Source: Citricoccus alkalitolerans
Lineage (GTDB): Bacteria; Actinomycetota; Actinomycetes; Actinomycetales; Micrococcaceae
Direction: 5' to 3'
Length of the DNA: 64,000 bases
NCBI RefSeq assembly: GCF_039528175.1
Contig: NZ_BAAALH010000002.1
Coordinates: forward strand, 496,001-560,000
Position numbers and translations under genes: made by a program. Positions 1-8,187 of this stretch are shown here, piece by piece. How positions within the stretch are numbered: position 1 is the first letter of the stretch; each line of letters starts with the position of its first letter. The notes below the pieces were generated by a model. That model was not told the origin of the DNA. It was given only the letters and a program-made list of their open reading frames with translations, and did not search any database.

Positions 1-697
1 TGACATGGAGGCCGTTCGCGGTGCTCCGGCCGTCCTTGATGACGGAGATGCGGTCCCCGATCTGCCGGATCTCCTCCAGGCGGTGCGAGATGTAGACCAC
101 GGCGATGCCCTGGGCCGTGAGCTCGCGGATCACCCGGAACAGGTTCTGCACCTCTCCGGAGTCCAGAATCGCACTGGGCTCATCCATGATGATCAGCTTG
201 GTGTTCCGCGAGAGCGCGCGGGCGAGGCTGACGATCTGCTGGTTCGCGGCGGAGAGCGAGCCGACCTCTCGCGACAGGGAGAGGCCGCCGTGGCCCAGCC
301 GCTGCAGCAGGGTCCGTGCGGCCGCGTTCGCCCTCTTCACATGCAGCACTCCCCCGGTCGCCTGCTCGTGGCCCAGGAAGATGTTCTCCGCGATGGTCAG
401 CCCGTCCACCACGTCGAGCTCCTGGTACATCGTGGCGATGCCGAGTTCCAGCGCGGTGGCGGGGCTGTCGAGCTCGATGGCGCGACCCTCCCAGAGGATC
501 TGGCCCTCATCCGGTCGATGTGCGCCGGAGAGCGTCTTGATGAGGGTGGACTTGCCTGCCCCGTTCTGGCCCATGACGCAGTGGACTTCCCCCGCGCGCA
601 CGTCCAGGTCGACGCCTTTGAGCGCTTGGACGGCAGCGAAGCGCTTGGAGAGCCCCCGCACCTTGAGCAATGGCGTCGCCTGATCCTGTACCGACAT
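1..697 (-). CDS. Sugar ABC transporter ATP-binding protein (partial; 3' end beyond window)
   Basis: This is the N-terminal 232 codons of an RbsA/XylG-type ATPase that energises import of a sugar. The start ATG is at 695-697 on the minus strand and the reading frame stays open to the window edge. Visible motifs are Walker A (GQNGAGKST, about residues 39-47), the Q-loop (MYQELD), a Walker B region ending in IIMDEPSA, and the H-switch in YISHRLEE. The signature loop reads LSAANQQ, typical of the first ATPase half of this double-domain family, which is usually about 500 aa. It is divergent from the binding lipoprotein at 849, with a 151-base shared promoter region. The permease is presumably to the left of the window. 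Family assignment is confident; the substrate is unknown. Confidence 0.9.
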   Translation of the reverse strand, partial: MSVQDQATPLLKVRGLSKRFAAVQALKGVDLDVRAGEVHCVMGQNGAGKSTLIKTLSGAHRPDEGQILWEGRAIELDSPATALELGIATMYQELDVVDGLTIAENIFLGHEQATGGVLHVKRANAAARTLLQRLGHGGLSLSREVGSLSAANQQIVSLARALSRNTKLIIMDEPSAILDSGEVQNLFRVIRELTAQGIAVVYISHRLEEIRQIGDRISVIKDGRSTANGLHV

Positions 698-848
698 GTG
701 ACGAAGCTAACACATTATGTCGATCATCGGTACAAGGGCGTCGATTTTTCCCGTGGTTCTGTTATTGTGACTCGCATCACGTCGATGAGCCGTCTTTCGG
801 AAACAGGCTCCACCCGACGCAGACGCACCACTCATCGAGGAGACAGAC
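698..848. promoter_or_regulatory. Divergent promoter region with CRP/GlxR-like site at 766-781
   Basis: This AT-richer intergenic region separates the divergent ABC ATPase and sugar-binding lipoprotein genes. It contains TGTGACTCGCATCACG at 766-781, which has the TGTGA-N6-TCAC(A) architecture of Crp/GlxR sites (one mismatch at the last base). It lies 67 bases before the lipoprotein start. CRP-type control would fit carbon-source transport. The site call rests on the motif alone. Confidence 0.45.
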
Positions 849-1892
849 ATGCTCGCAGTTCGTACCGGACGGTCAATGCTCGTCACCACCGGCGCCCTCC
901 TGGCGGTCGGTGCACTCGTCGCCGGTTGCTCATCCGGATCAGCAGGTGACAGCGCCCAGCCCACCAATGCCTCGGTGGAGGGCAACACCGAGGAAGGCGA
1001 GACCGTGGTCGTCGGCTTTTCGGGCCCCGCGGCGGACCACGGCTGGCTCGGAGCCATCAACGCCGCCGCCAACGCAGAGGCGGAGCAGTACGGTGACATC
1101 GATTTCCGCGTGGCCGAGGGCACCAACGACGCCAACCTGCAGATCAGCCAGGTGGAGCAGTTCATCAACGACGGCGTGGACGCCATCGTCCTGCTCCCCA
1201 CGGACGGCGCCGCCCTCACGGCCGTCGCGACCAAGGCCATGGAAGCCGGGATCCCGGTGGTCAACGTGGACCGCGAATTCTCCAGCCCGGCAGCGGCTCG
1301 CACCACGATTCTCGGGGACAACTACGGCATGGGACAGAGCGCCGGAAACTACATCTGCGAGCAGATGAGTGACACTCCGGATGCCGTCGTCGCCGAGGTC
1401 GCCGGCATCGATTCCCTGCCGTTGACCCAGGACCGCAGCCAGGGCTTCGCCGACGCTCTGGAGTCCTGTGGCCTCGACGTGGACAACCGCGTGGCCGCCG
1501 ACTTCACGGTCCAGGGCGGCGAGGCCGCCACGTCTCAGCTGCTCGCTGCCGCCCCGGAGATCGACGCCCTCTGGAACCATGACGACGACCAGGGCATCGG
1601 CGTCCTGTCCGCCATCGACAACGCCGGCCGTGACGAGTTCATCATGGTCGGTGGCGGCGGTTCCGCCAACGCCATGCGGGAGATCCAGTCCGGTGAAAGC
1701 GTTCTCCAGGCCACGGTGATCTACCCGTCCACGCAGGCAGCCGACGGCGTCCGACTGGCGCGGCTGATCGCCCAGGGCAAGGCCATGAGCGACCTGGTGG
1801 AGGTGGAGGTCCCCAAGCGGATCGTGCTGAACGCCCCGGTGGTTACCAGCGAGAACGTCGAGGAGTATCTCCCCACCGCGTTCGAGTCGTAG
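849..1892 (+). CDS. Sugar ABC transporter substrate-binding lipoprotein
   Basis: This 347-aa protein is an extracellular receptor of the RbsB/XylF (periplasmic-binding LacI-like fold) class. It starts with a lipoprotein signal (lipobox LVAGC, Cys at about residue 27), then a Ser/Gly linker, then the binding domain. Typical family segments include VVVGFSGPAADHGWLGAIN near the N-terminus, a QVEQFINDGVDAIVLLPTD segment and INVD-like IPVVNVDREF. The start is supported by GAGGAGACAGAC 5' of ATG 849. It is divergent from the ABC ATPase and is followed by a Gfo/Idh/MocA oxidoreductase and an isomerase, so the ligand is probably a sugar or cyclitol that those enzymes process. The ligand is not determinable from sequence. 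Confidence 0.9.
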   Translation: MLAVRTGRSMLVTTGALLAVGALVAGCSSGSAGDSAQPTNASVEGNTEEGETVVVGFSGPAADHGWLGAINAAANAEAEQYGDIDFRVAEGTNDANLQISQVEQFINDGVDAIVLLPTDGAALTAVATKAMEAGIPVVNVDREFSSPAAARTTILGDNYGMGQSAGNYICEQMSDTPDAVVAEVAGIDSLPLTQDRSQGFADALESCGLDVDNRVAADFTVQGGEAATSQLLAAAPEIDALWNHDDDQGIGVLSAIDNAGRDEFIMVGGGGSANAMREIQSGESVLQATVIYPSTQAADGVRLARLIAQGKAMSDLVEVEVPKRIVLNAPVVTSENVEEYLPTAFES

Positions 1893-1980
1893 AGCCATCC
1901 GGTGCGGGGCGGGACGATCCCTTTCGGAACGCCCCGCCCTGCATGCCGCCATCCAGCCGAATCCCCCTGCAGGAGAAACC

Positions 1981-3129
1981 ATGCCCCGCCCCGTACCACC
2001 CCTGAGGATCGCCCTGATCGGGCACGGCTTCATGGGAGCCGCCCATTCGCAGGGTTGGCGGGTGGCACACCGGTTCTTCGATCTGTCCGTCCGCCCGGAG
2101 ATGACGTTGCTGGTGGGCCGCCATGCCGAACGGGTCGAGGCCGCCGCCTCCCGGTGGGGGTGGGCGGAGACCGCCACGGACTGGCGAACCGCGATCGAGC
2201 GGGAGGACATCGACGTGGTGGACATCGTGACCCCCGGCGGTTCTCACGCCGAGATTGCCATCGCCGCACTCGAGGCCGGCAAGCACGTGCTGTGCGAGAA
2301 GCCACTGGCGAACACCCTCGAGGAGGCCGCGGCGATGGCCGAGGCCGCGGAACGGACCGGGGCGGACGTCTTCGCCATGATCGGGTTCACCTACCGCCGG
2401 GTGCCGGCGGCGGCGTTCGCCCGGGACCTTGTCCGGTCCGGTGCGGTCGGCGAGGTCCGCCAGGTCCGCGCCTCCTACCTGCAGGACTGGCTGTACGACG
2501 CCGATGCGCCCCTGACGTGGCGGCTCCAGCAGGAGCATGCCGGCTCCGGCGCACTCGGTGACCTGGGGGCCCATGCCGTCGACCTGTCTCAGTTCATCAC
2601 CGGCCAGGCGGTGGCCGGCGTGAGCGGCATCCTGACCACGTTCGTCGGAGAACGGCCGCTGCCGGGCTCGGCGTCGGAGCGTGGACGGGTGTCCGTGGAC
2701 GATGCCGCGTTGTTCACCGCCCGATTCGACGGCGGTGCCATCGGCTCCTTCGAGGCCACCCGCATGGCCACCGGACGCAAGAACTCCCTGCGCATCGAGG
2801 TCTCCGGATCCCTCGGCGCGATCGCGTTCGACCTGGAGGACTACAACACGTTGGGCTTCTACGACGCGACCGCCCCTGGCACCCGGCAGGGCTTCACCGA
2901 CATCATGGTCACGGAGCCCGAGCACCCCTATATGTCCGCCTGGTGGCCCACCGGTCACGCGCTCGGCTACGAACACGGCTTCGTGCACCAGGCCCGGGAC
3001 TTCGTCGAAGCCGTCGCCGGGGGCCTGCAGCCCGAGCCCTCCTTCGCCGACGGCTACCAGGTGCAGCGCGTCCTCGACGGCGTCCAGCGCAGTGCGGAGC
3101 ACGGCAGCACGTGGACGGCGACCGGCTAG
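1981..3129 (+). CDS. Gfo/Idh/MocA family NAD(P)-dependent oxidoreductase
   Basis: This 382-aa protein is a sugar or cyclitol dehydrogenase of the glucose-fructose oxidoreductase / inositol dehydrogenase family. The N-terminal Rossmann domain begins RIALIGHGFMGAAHSQGW (GxGxxG-type, with H replacing one Gly), and VDIVTPGGSHAEIA follows. The family-defining EKP motif is present as CEKPLANTLEEA (about residues 104-115). The C-terminal alpha/beta domain contains GALGDLGAHAVDLSQF, where the Asp/His pair is the usual catalytic region. Start ATG 1981 follows AGGAGAAACC. It lies 88 bases after the binding lipoprotein and 74 bases before the isomerase, as one probable transcription unit. Confidence 0.92.
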   Translation: MPRPVPPLRIALIGHGFMGAAHSQGWRVAHRFFDLSVRPEMTLLVGRHAERVEAAASRWGWAETATDWRTAIEREDIDVVDIVTPGGSHAEIAIAALEAGKHVLCEKPLANTLEEAAAMAEAAERTGADVFAMIGFTYRRVPAAAFARDLVRSGAVGEVRQVRASYLQDWLYDADAPLTWRLQQEHAGSGALGDLGAHAVDLSQFITGQAVAGVSGILTTFVGERPLPGSASERGRVSVDDAALFTARFDGGAIGSFEATRMATGRKNSLRIEVSGSLGAIAFDLEDYNTLGFYDATAPGTRQGFTDIMVTEPEHPYMSAWWPTGHALGYEHGFVHQARDFVEAVAGGLQPEPSFADGYQVQRVLDGVQRSAEHGSTWTATG

Positions 3130-3203
3130 CGACGATGCCCGCCGCACCACCGAGCCACACCACCGAACTGCATCCCTGAACCCCGAACCGAAGGATCAAC
3201 CGG

Positions 3204-4205
3204 ATGGAACGCAACTACACCCTGTTCACCGGCCAGTGGGTTGACCTGCCCCTCGAAGACGTCGCTGACCTGGCGGCCGGCTGGGGCTACGACGGATTGG
3301 AGATCGCGGTCTCCGGCGGACACCTCGACGCCTGGCGCTGGGATGATGACGACTACATCGCCGACCGCCTCGGCATCCTGGAGCGGCATGGGCTGAGCGT
3401 CTGGGCCATCTCGAACCATCTGACCGGTCAGGCGGTCTGCGACGATCCGATCGACTTCCGTCACCAGTCGATCGTCGGCGACCGGGTGTGGGGCGACGGC
3501 GACCCGGAGGGCGTCCGCCGACGGGCGGCCGAGGAGCTCAAGAACACCGCGCGGCTGGCACGGCGGCTGGGAGTGGACACCGTCGTCGGATTCACCGGGT
3601 CCTCGATCTGGCAGTACGTGACCTTGTTCCCGCCCGTGCCGGGGAAGGTCATCGACGCCGGCTACCGGGACTTCGCCGACCGGTGGAACCCCATCCTGGA
3701 CGTCTTCGACGAGTGCGGGGTGCGATTCGCCCTTGAGGTGCACCCGACCGAGATCGCCTACGACTACTGGTCGACGGTCAAGACGCTCGAAGCCGTGGGC
3801 CACCGTGAGGCGTTCGGCTTGAACTGGGATCCGAGCCACATGATGTGGCAGGGAATCGATCCGGTGGCGTTCATCTCCGACTTCGCCGACCGGATCTATC
3901 ACGTGGACTGCAAGGACACCCGGATGCGGATGGGCGGCGGCCGCAACGGCGTGCTCGGCTCACATCTGCCGTGGGGCGACCCGCGGCGCGGCTGGGACTT
4001 CGTCTCAGTCGGACGAGGCGATGTGCCCTGGGAGGACGCCTTCCGTGCCCTGACGGCCATCGGCTACGACGGTCCGATCTCGATCGAGTGGGAGGACGCC
4101 GGGATGGACCGGCTGCACGGTGCACCGGAGGCCCTCCAGGTGCTGCGCAAGCTGGACTTCCCCCCGCCCTCCGCCTCCTTCGACGCGGCATTCACCCAGT
4201 CCTGA
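3204..4205 (+). CDS. Sugar phosphate isomerase/epimerase (xylose-isomerase-like TIM barrel)
   Basis: This 333-aa single-domain AP-endonuclease/xylose-isomerase-like TIM barrel probably isomerises or epimerises the sugar oxidised by the upstream dehydrogenase. Metal-binding strand ends are visible: ALEVHPTEIAYDYWS (Glu), GLNWDPSHMMWQGIDP (Asp, His), YHVDCKDT (His, Asp) and ISIEWEDAGMDR (Glu near the C-terminus). These match the Glu/Asp/His/Glu metal site of the family. Start ATG 3204 is preceded by GAAGGATCAACCGG. It is the last gene before the hairpin at 4207-4234. Confidence 0.9.
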   Translation: MERNYTLFTGQWVDLPLEDVADLAAGWGYDGLEIAVSGGHLDAWRWDDDDYIADRLGILERHGLSVWAISNHLTGQAVCDDPIDFRHQSIVGDRVWGDGDPEGVRRRAAEELKNTARLARRLGVDTVVGFTGSSIWQYVTLFPPVPGKVIDAGYRDFADRWNPILDVFDECGVRFALEVHPTEIAYDYWSTVKTLEAVGHREAFGLNWDPSHMMWQGIDPVAFISDFADRIYHVDCKDTRMRMGGGRNGVLGSHLPWGDPRRGWDFVSVGRGDVPWEDAFRALTAIGYDGPISIEWEDAGMDRLHGAPEALQVLRKLDFPPPSASFDAAFTQS

Positions 4206-4206
4206 C

Positions 4207-4234
4207 CGGAGCCGGGACCGCAGTCCCGGCTCCG
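4207..4234. terminator. Hairpin terminator between convergent genes
   Basis: A perfect 12-bp stem (CGGAGCCGGGAC / GTCCCGGCTCCG) closes a CGCA tetraloop two bases after the stop codon of the isomerase. There is no long T tract, which is usual for GC-rich actinobacterial terminators. The next gene is convergent and ends at 4316, so it may act in both directions. Confidence 0.75.
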
Positions 4235-4315
4235 AGGTGAAGACGCCGTGAGCTCCGAGTCCCTGGCGTCGGGGCGCCGAGCGACCAGCTGGGACGTTCT
4301 CCTGGCGGCCCGCCT

Positions 4316-5215
4316 CTATGAGCTCGGGGTGGCGCTCGGATAGGTGTTCTCGAAGTCCGGGATGGCGTCTTCGTGAACCTCCACGGACGACATCATCCGC
4401 TCCAGCTCGCGATACTCCGTCGTCGAGAGGAATGCCTGCATCGCCTCGTCGCCCTGCTCGGCGGTGAGGGCCTCGACCACGGGCAGGGCGATGGACGTGC
4501 TCAGGTACAGCCCCGTAAAGTCCTTGGCCGGATGGTCGTCAGTCATCAGGTGTATCCACGCTGCCTGCACGGATTCCGGTGATTCCGGGTCTACGGCGTG
4601 GGGTAGGTCCGCGACCTGCACGGACAGTCCCTCCGTTGCCTCGCCCCACAGCGGCGACATGTCGAAGTCCTCGGATTCGGCCAGATGCTGCGTCAGGAGG
4701 TACACCGACGCATCGTCCTGGTAGGACGTCACGTCGTCGAGACGTTCTGCCGCCACGGTGCGCACGAGCGTGGGATATGCACCGTCTCCACCCCGGGCGC
4801 CGGAGACGGTTGTCAGGCCCACGACGATGTCATCGTCCTTGTCCGTGATCGTGTACCGCTCGGTCACTCCAGCAGGCGGGCCATCCGACGATGCGCTACA
4901 AACCTCACAGTCGACGGTCCATCCTGCGGGGATGGACAGGCTGACTGTCCCGGCCTCCGTGGTGAAGACCTCGTCATCCGCCTGGGGCGGCTGACCCGAA
5001 TCACCGCTTTCCCTGGCAGAGGCGGTGACGCTCGGCGTCGGCTCCGTGGAGCCGCCTGCCGAACTCGAGGCTGAGGCGGACGCGGCGGTGGGGGCCTGAC
5101 CGGAGGTCCCCGCCGAGTCGGCACCCGCGTCACAACCGGCCACGGTGAGCACCAGGGAGGCGGCGGCCAAGCCGGTCCACGTTCGCCGTCCACGCACGGT
5201 GGCCTGTCTCCTCAT
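4316..5215 (-). CDS. Secreted lipoprotein, LpqN/DUF1795-like, function unknown
   Basis: This 299-aa lipoprotein has a twin-Arg-rich signal with lipobox TVAGC (Cys at about 27) and a long Ala/Ser/Thr/Gly-rich linker (about residues 30-85). A globular domain follows, opening with AGTVSLSIPAGWTVDCEVC and resembling LpqN/DcrB-type domains that handle surface cargo. Cysteines at the start of this domain (CEVC) could form a disulphide outside the cell. An in-frame upstream ATG at 5311 exists, but ATG 5215 is preferred because GAGGAGAGACG precedes it and it begins the signal peptide. It is convergent with the sugar locus. The molecular role is not recognised. Confidence 0.75.
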   Translation of the reverse strand: MRRQATVRGRRTWTGLAAASLVLTVAGCDAGADSAGTSGQAPTAASASASSSAGGSTEPTPSVTASARESGDSGQPPQADDEVFTTEAGTVSLSIPAGWTVDCEVCSASSDGPPAGVTERYTITDKDDDIVVGLTTVSGARGGDGAYPTLVRTVAAERLDDVTSYQDDASVYLLTQHLAESEDFDMSPLWGEATEGLSVQVADLPHAVDPESPESVQAAWIHLMTDDHPAKDFTGLYLSTSIALPVVEALTAEQGDEAMQAFLSTTEYRELERMMSSVEVHEDAIPDFENTYPSATPSS

Positions 5216-5387
5216 CGTCTCTCCTCTGCTATGGATGGCGGTCTGACGTCTCGAAACTGAACCGGCCGCTGACCGGATCGGGACCGCCGAAAAGGCTCTG
5301 CTTGTACGCATAGTCCCACATCAGACGGTCAGGTTGTCAGTGGAGAGGCACGACCGGATCCCCGGGAGGCGCCGAGGATCGGACGGG

Positions 5388-6230
5388 TCATCGTCCGTGC
5401 GGGGCATCGGGATCCGACGGTGAGGTGCGACGCCAGTGCACCACGAGTTCCTTGGTCCTCACAATGCGCAGCGCCGTCACCAACGCGATGCCGCCGATGA
5501 TGTTGAACAGCAGGGTGTAGCCGAACCAGCCCAGCCACTGCCAGACGGAGATGTCCGCCCCGGACTGCAGTGCGCCGAAGATCAGCAGGGAGTCCAGGAT
5601 CGAGTGGAAGAGCTGGAGACCAGCCAGCAGGAATCCCCCGGCCACCGCGGCGATGACCCTGACCACTTCGGACGTCGCGCCCTTCTGCATCCGCGTCATC
5701 AACGTCATGGTGCTTCCGCCCAGGAGCGCGAGGCAGACGGTCTGCAGTGAGAAGGGAGCGTCAACGAAGTGATGAGCGGACTCCGCGATGAGCGCGTGCC
5801 ATTCGGGGAACGCCTGCGTGACCAGCCACATGATGATCCACCCGCCGGCCAGGTTGCTCACGAGCGTCCCAACCCAGAGTTTGGCCAGTTTCCAGATGCT
5901 CGCCTGGCGGGTGACGAGGCCCACCACGGGCATCAGGAAATCCTCCGTGAACAGCTCGCTGTGCGCCAGCAGCACGGCAATCAGCCCCACGCTGAAGGCC
6001 AGCCCCGCGAGCAGATGACTGTCGGTTTCGTGGAGGACTGCCAGGTAGGCCATCACGCCCAGCCCGACTTCCATGCCACCGAACAGGCCGGTGATGATCA
6101 CGGCGCGGAAGGAGCGGTGCAGCCGTTCGGCACCCTCCTTCACCGTGCTCTCGAAGGCTTCCTGTAAGTGCTGCTCCACCGGAAACTCGTTGTCGCCGAG
6201 CTCCCGGCGCCGGTCCTCGCTCATCCGCAC
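5388..6230 (-). CDS. Formate/nitrite transporter (FNT) family membrane protein
   Basis: This 280-aa integral membrane protein has the six-helix FNT fold of pentameric anion channels related to FocA, NirC and YfdC. After a hydrophilic N-terminus (about 40 aa), helix 1 reads AVIITGLFGGMEVGLGVMAY. The conserved loop before helix 3 appears as HSELFTEDFLMPV, and helix 4 as LWVGTLVSNLAGGWIIMWL. YfdC-type members share the SELFTE sequence. The C-terminus is short and basic. It follows the Zn alcohol dehydrogenase on the same strand after 69 bases. The substrate (formate or another small anion) is inferred from the family only. Confidence 0.85.
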   Translation of the reverse strand: MRMSEDRRRELGDNEFPVEQHLQEAFESTVKEGAERLHRSFRAVIITGLFGGMEVGLGVMAYLAVLHETDSHLLAGLAFSVGLIAVLLAHSELFTEDFLMPVVGLVTRQASIWKLAKLWVGTLVSNLAGGWIIMWLVTQAFPEWHALIAESAHHFVDAPFSLQTVCLALLGGSTMTLMTRMQKGATSEVVRVIAAVAGGFLLAGLQLFHSILDSLLIFGALQSGADISVWQWLGWFGYTLLFNIIGGIALVTALRIVRTKELVVHWRRTSPSDPDAPHGR

Positions 6231-6299
6231 TCCCTGATGTGTCGGTCCCCCGTGGCGGCCCCTCGCGGAAGATGGTGCACTTCAGAGTAGCCCGGTCAG

Positions 6300-7412
6300 T
6301 TATCCGATCCGCAGCACCGGCTTGATGGTCTCACCCGAGGTGGAGTCGGCGAACGCCTGGTCCACCTGGTCGAAGTCGTAGAACCGGACCAGCTCGTCGA
6401 ACGGAAACCGGCCCTGCTGGTAGAGCGAGACCAAGGCCGGGATCAGGTCCTGAGAGGTGCCGGATCCGCCCAGGGTGCCCACCACGTGCTTGCCCCACAG
6501 GGTCCGCTGGTGGTCCAGGCTGAACCGCGCCTCGGCCGGTGCCCCGCCGATCAGGATCAGCGTGCCCAGCATGCCGATGGCCTCAGCGGCCTCCTCGATC
6601 ACGGCGACCACCCCGGTGCAGTCCACGGCATAGTCCGCCGGTCCACCGCAAATCTCCAGGATGCGCTCCAGCGCGTTTTCACCCCTGGAGTTGATGACGT
6701 GGGTGGCACCGTACCGGGTGGCCAGGTCCAGGCGGGAGTCATGCAGGTCGATGGCGATGATCGCGGTGGCCGGGGTGTTCCGTGCCGCCATGACCGCCGC
6801 GAGTCCCACTGCTCCCGCGCCGTAGATGACCACGGACTCGCCGGCGGAGGGACGTGCGGTGTTCAGGATGGCCCCCGCCCCGGTGGTGATGCCGCAGGCC
6901 AGCACGCCCACCAACTCCAAAGGGACCTCCGGGTCCACCGTCACGAGGGCGTTCGCGTTGGCCAGGGCATAGGTTGCGAAGGAGGACTGGCCGAAGAAGT
7001 GCCCGGACAGCGCGGATCCGTCCGCACGGGTATACGCGGAGGTTCCGGCCTGCGGGCCGATGAACCGCTGTCCGCTGGCCACGGCCGGACCGAGCAGGTC
7101 GCAGTAGCGATGTTCGCCGCGGCGGCAGTTCCGGCACTGGCCGCAGTAGGGCCAGCCCATGATGACGTGGTCGCCCACCGCCACGGTGGTGACCCCCTCC
7201 CCGAGCGCCTCCACCACGCCCGAGCCCTCATGGCCGAGCACACCGGGCAGCGGCAGGGGCATGTCCCCGGCCTTGGTGATGGCGTCAGTGTGGCATACGC
7301 CGGAGGCGACCACCCGCACCAGCACCTCGCCCGGGCCCGGCTGCTCGAGCTCGAGCTCCTCCCGGACGAACGGGGCGTTCTTCTCCTCGACAACCAGTGC
7401 TTCGATCTTCAC
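6300..7412 (-). CDS. Zinc-dependent NAD(P) alcohol dehydrogenase (aryl/benzyl-alcohol type)
   Basis: This 370-aa medium-chain dehydrogenase most closely resembles the class III-like aryl-alcohol dehydrogenases. Catalytic Zn ligands are visible as SGVCHTDA (Cys), GHEGSGVVE (His-Glu) and a later CGI segment. Structural Zn ligands are in CGQCRNCRRGEHRYC (four Cys). The Rossmann fingerprint reads VVIYGAGAVGLAAVMAA, with IAIDLHDSRL after it, suggesting NAD(H). Start ATG 7412 follows TAGGAGGCCACTGTG (GGAGG), only 9 bases after the NUDIX regulator stop codon, so the two are probably cotranscribed. The natural substrate could be an alcohol from either neighbouring pathway. Confidence 0.9.
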   Translation of the reverse strand: MKIEALVVEEKNAPFVREELELEQPGPGEVLVRVVASGVCHTDAITKAGDMPLPLPGVLGHEGSGVVEALGEGVTTVAVGDHVIMGWPYCGQCRNCRRGEHRYCDLLGPAVASGQRFIGPQAGTSAYTRADGSALSGHFFGQSSFATYALANANALVTVDPEVPLELVGVLACGITTGAGAILNTARPSAGESVVIYGAGAVGLAAVMAARNTPATAIIAIDLHDSRLDLATRYGATHVINSRGENALERILEICGGPADYAVDCTGVVAVIEEAAEAIGMLGTLILIGGAPAEARFSLDHQRTLWGKHVVGTLGGSGTSQDLIPALVSLYQQGRFPFDELVRFYDFDQVDQAFADSTSGETIKPVLRIG

Positions 7413-7421
7413 AGTGGCCTC

Positions 7422-8108
7422 CTAAGCCATGATCAGGGCGGGCTGATACCCGTCCGGGCGTTTGCGGTAAATCCGGGCCGGACGGCCCAGTCCGTTGCCA
7501 CCCGGCGGCACGGCGCGCTCCTCGAGTGCCTCGAGGAGTGGCTCCATGGTCCGCCGGAAGGTGTCCTTCTGATGGACGGCTCCCACCACGGCGTCATGCG
7601 CCTGGCGAAGCTGGGTCATGGTGAATTGGGAGTCCAACAGGTTCCACGGGTCCGGGGCCTGACCGTACTCCCAGCGCACCATCTTCACGGCCCACGCGAT
7701 GATCTCGTCGTGGCTGAAGGGCAGGCCGTGCACCTGGGACACCGGTCGCAGCTGGCCATGCCCGTGCTGCAGACCCAGTTCGAGAGCGGATAACGGCAGC
7801 ACGTCCAGGTGCGTGACGGTGAGGACCCAGCCGCGTTCGTCACGCTCGGGATCATCGAAGACATGGAGCTGCCTCGGCGAGCGGCCCTGGATGTGCATCC
7901 GGGTGTCCAGGCACCGCAGCACCGCGTCACCCAACCGCTCGCGTTCGCGCAGCATGGTGCCGGGCAGCATCCACTCCCCCGCATGGCTACCCTGGTCCCG
8001 CTTCCGCAGGACCACGTTCAGTTCCCCGTCGGCCACGGTCAGGAGCACGACGTCGGCCGCCACCGAGGGGCGGGGATAGGCCAGCAGGTCATCGCGTTCC
8101 GGGGACAT
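7422..8108 (-). CDS. NUDIX-domain transcriptional regulator, NrtR-like
   Basis: This 228-aa protein has an N-terminal NUDIX-fold domain (about residues 15-145) and a C-terminal winged-helix-like part (about 150-228). That is the architecture of NrtR and related sugar-sensing NUDIX regulators. The NUDIX box is degenerate: PGTMLRERERLGDAVLRCL lacks the REUXEEXGU catalytic glutamates, as expected for a ligand-binding regulator rather than a hydrolase. The chosen start is ATG 8108 (MSPERDD); a longer frame to 8213 has no supporting homology or ribosome site. It sits inside the carbohydrate operon, between the isomerase and the alcohol dehydrogenase, and probably controls it. Confidence 0.75.
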   Translation of the reverse strand: MSPERDDLLAYPRPSVAADVVLLTVADGELNVVLRKRDQGSHAGEWMLPGTMLRERERLGDAVLRCLDTRMHIQGRSPRQLHVFDDPERDERGWVLTVTHLDVLPLSALELGLQHGHGQLRPVSQVHGLPFSHDEIIAWAVKMVRWEYGQAPDPWNLLDSQFTMTQLRQAHDAVVGAVHQKDTFRRTMEPLLEALEERAVPPGGNGLGRPARIYRKRPDGYQPALIMA

Positions 8109-8187
8109 GCCACCCAATCTATCCACCCCGGCCCGGTGCCTCACGCCGACCATGGGGCAGGTCTCGGTCAGGTCCTCCGGCAACGCC

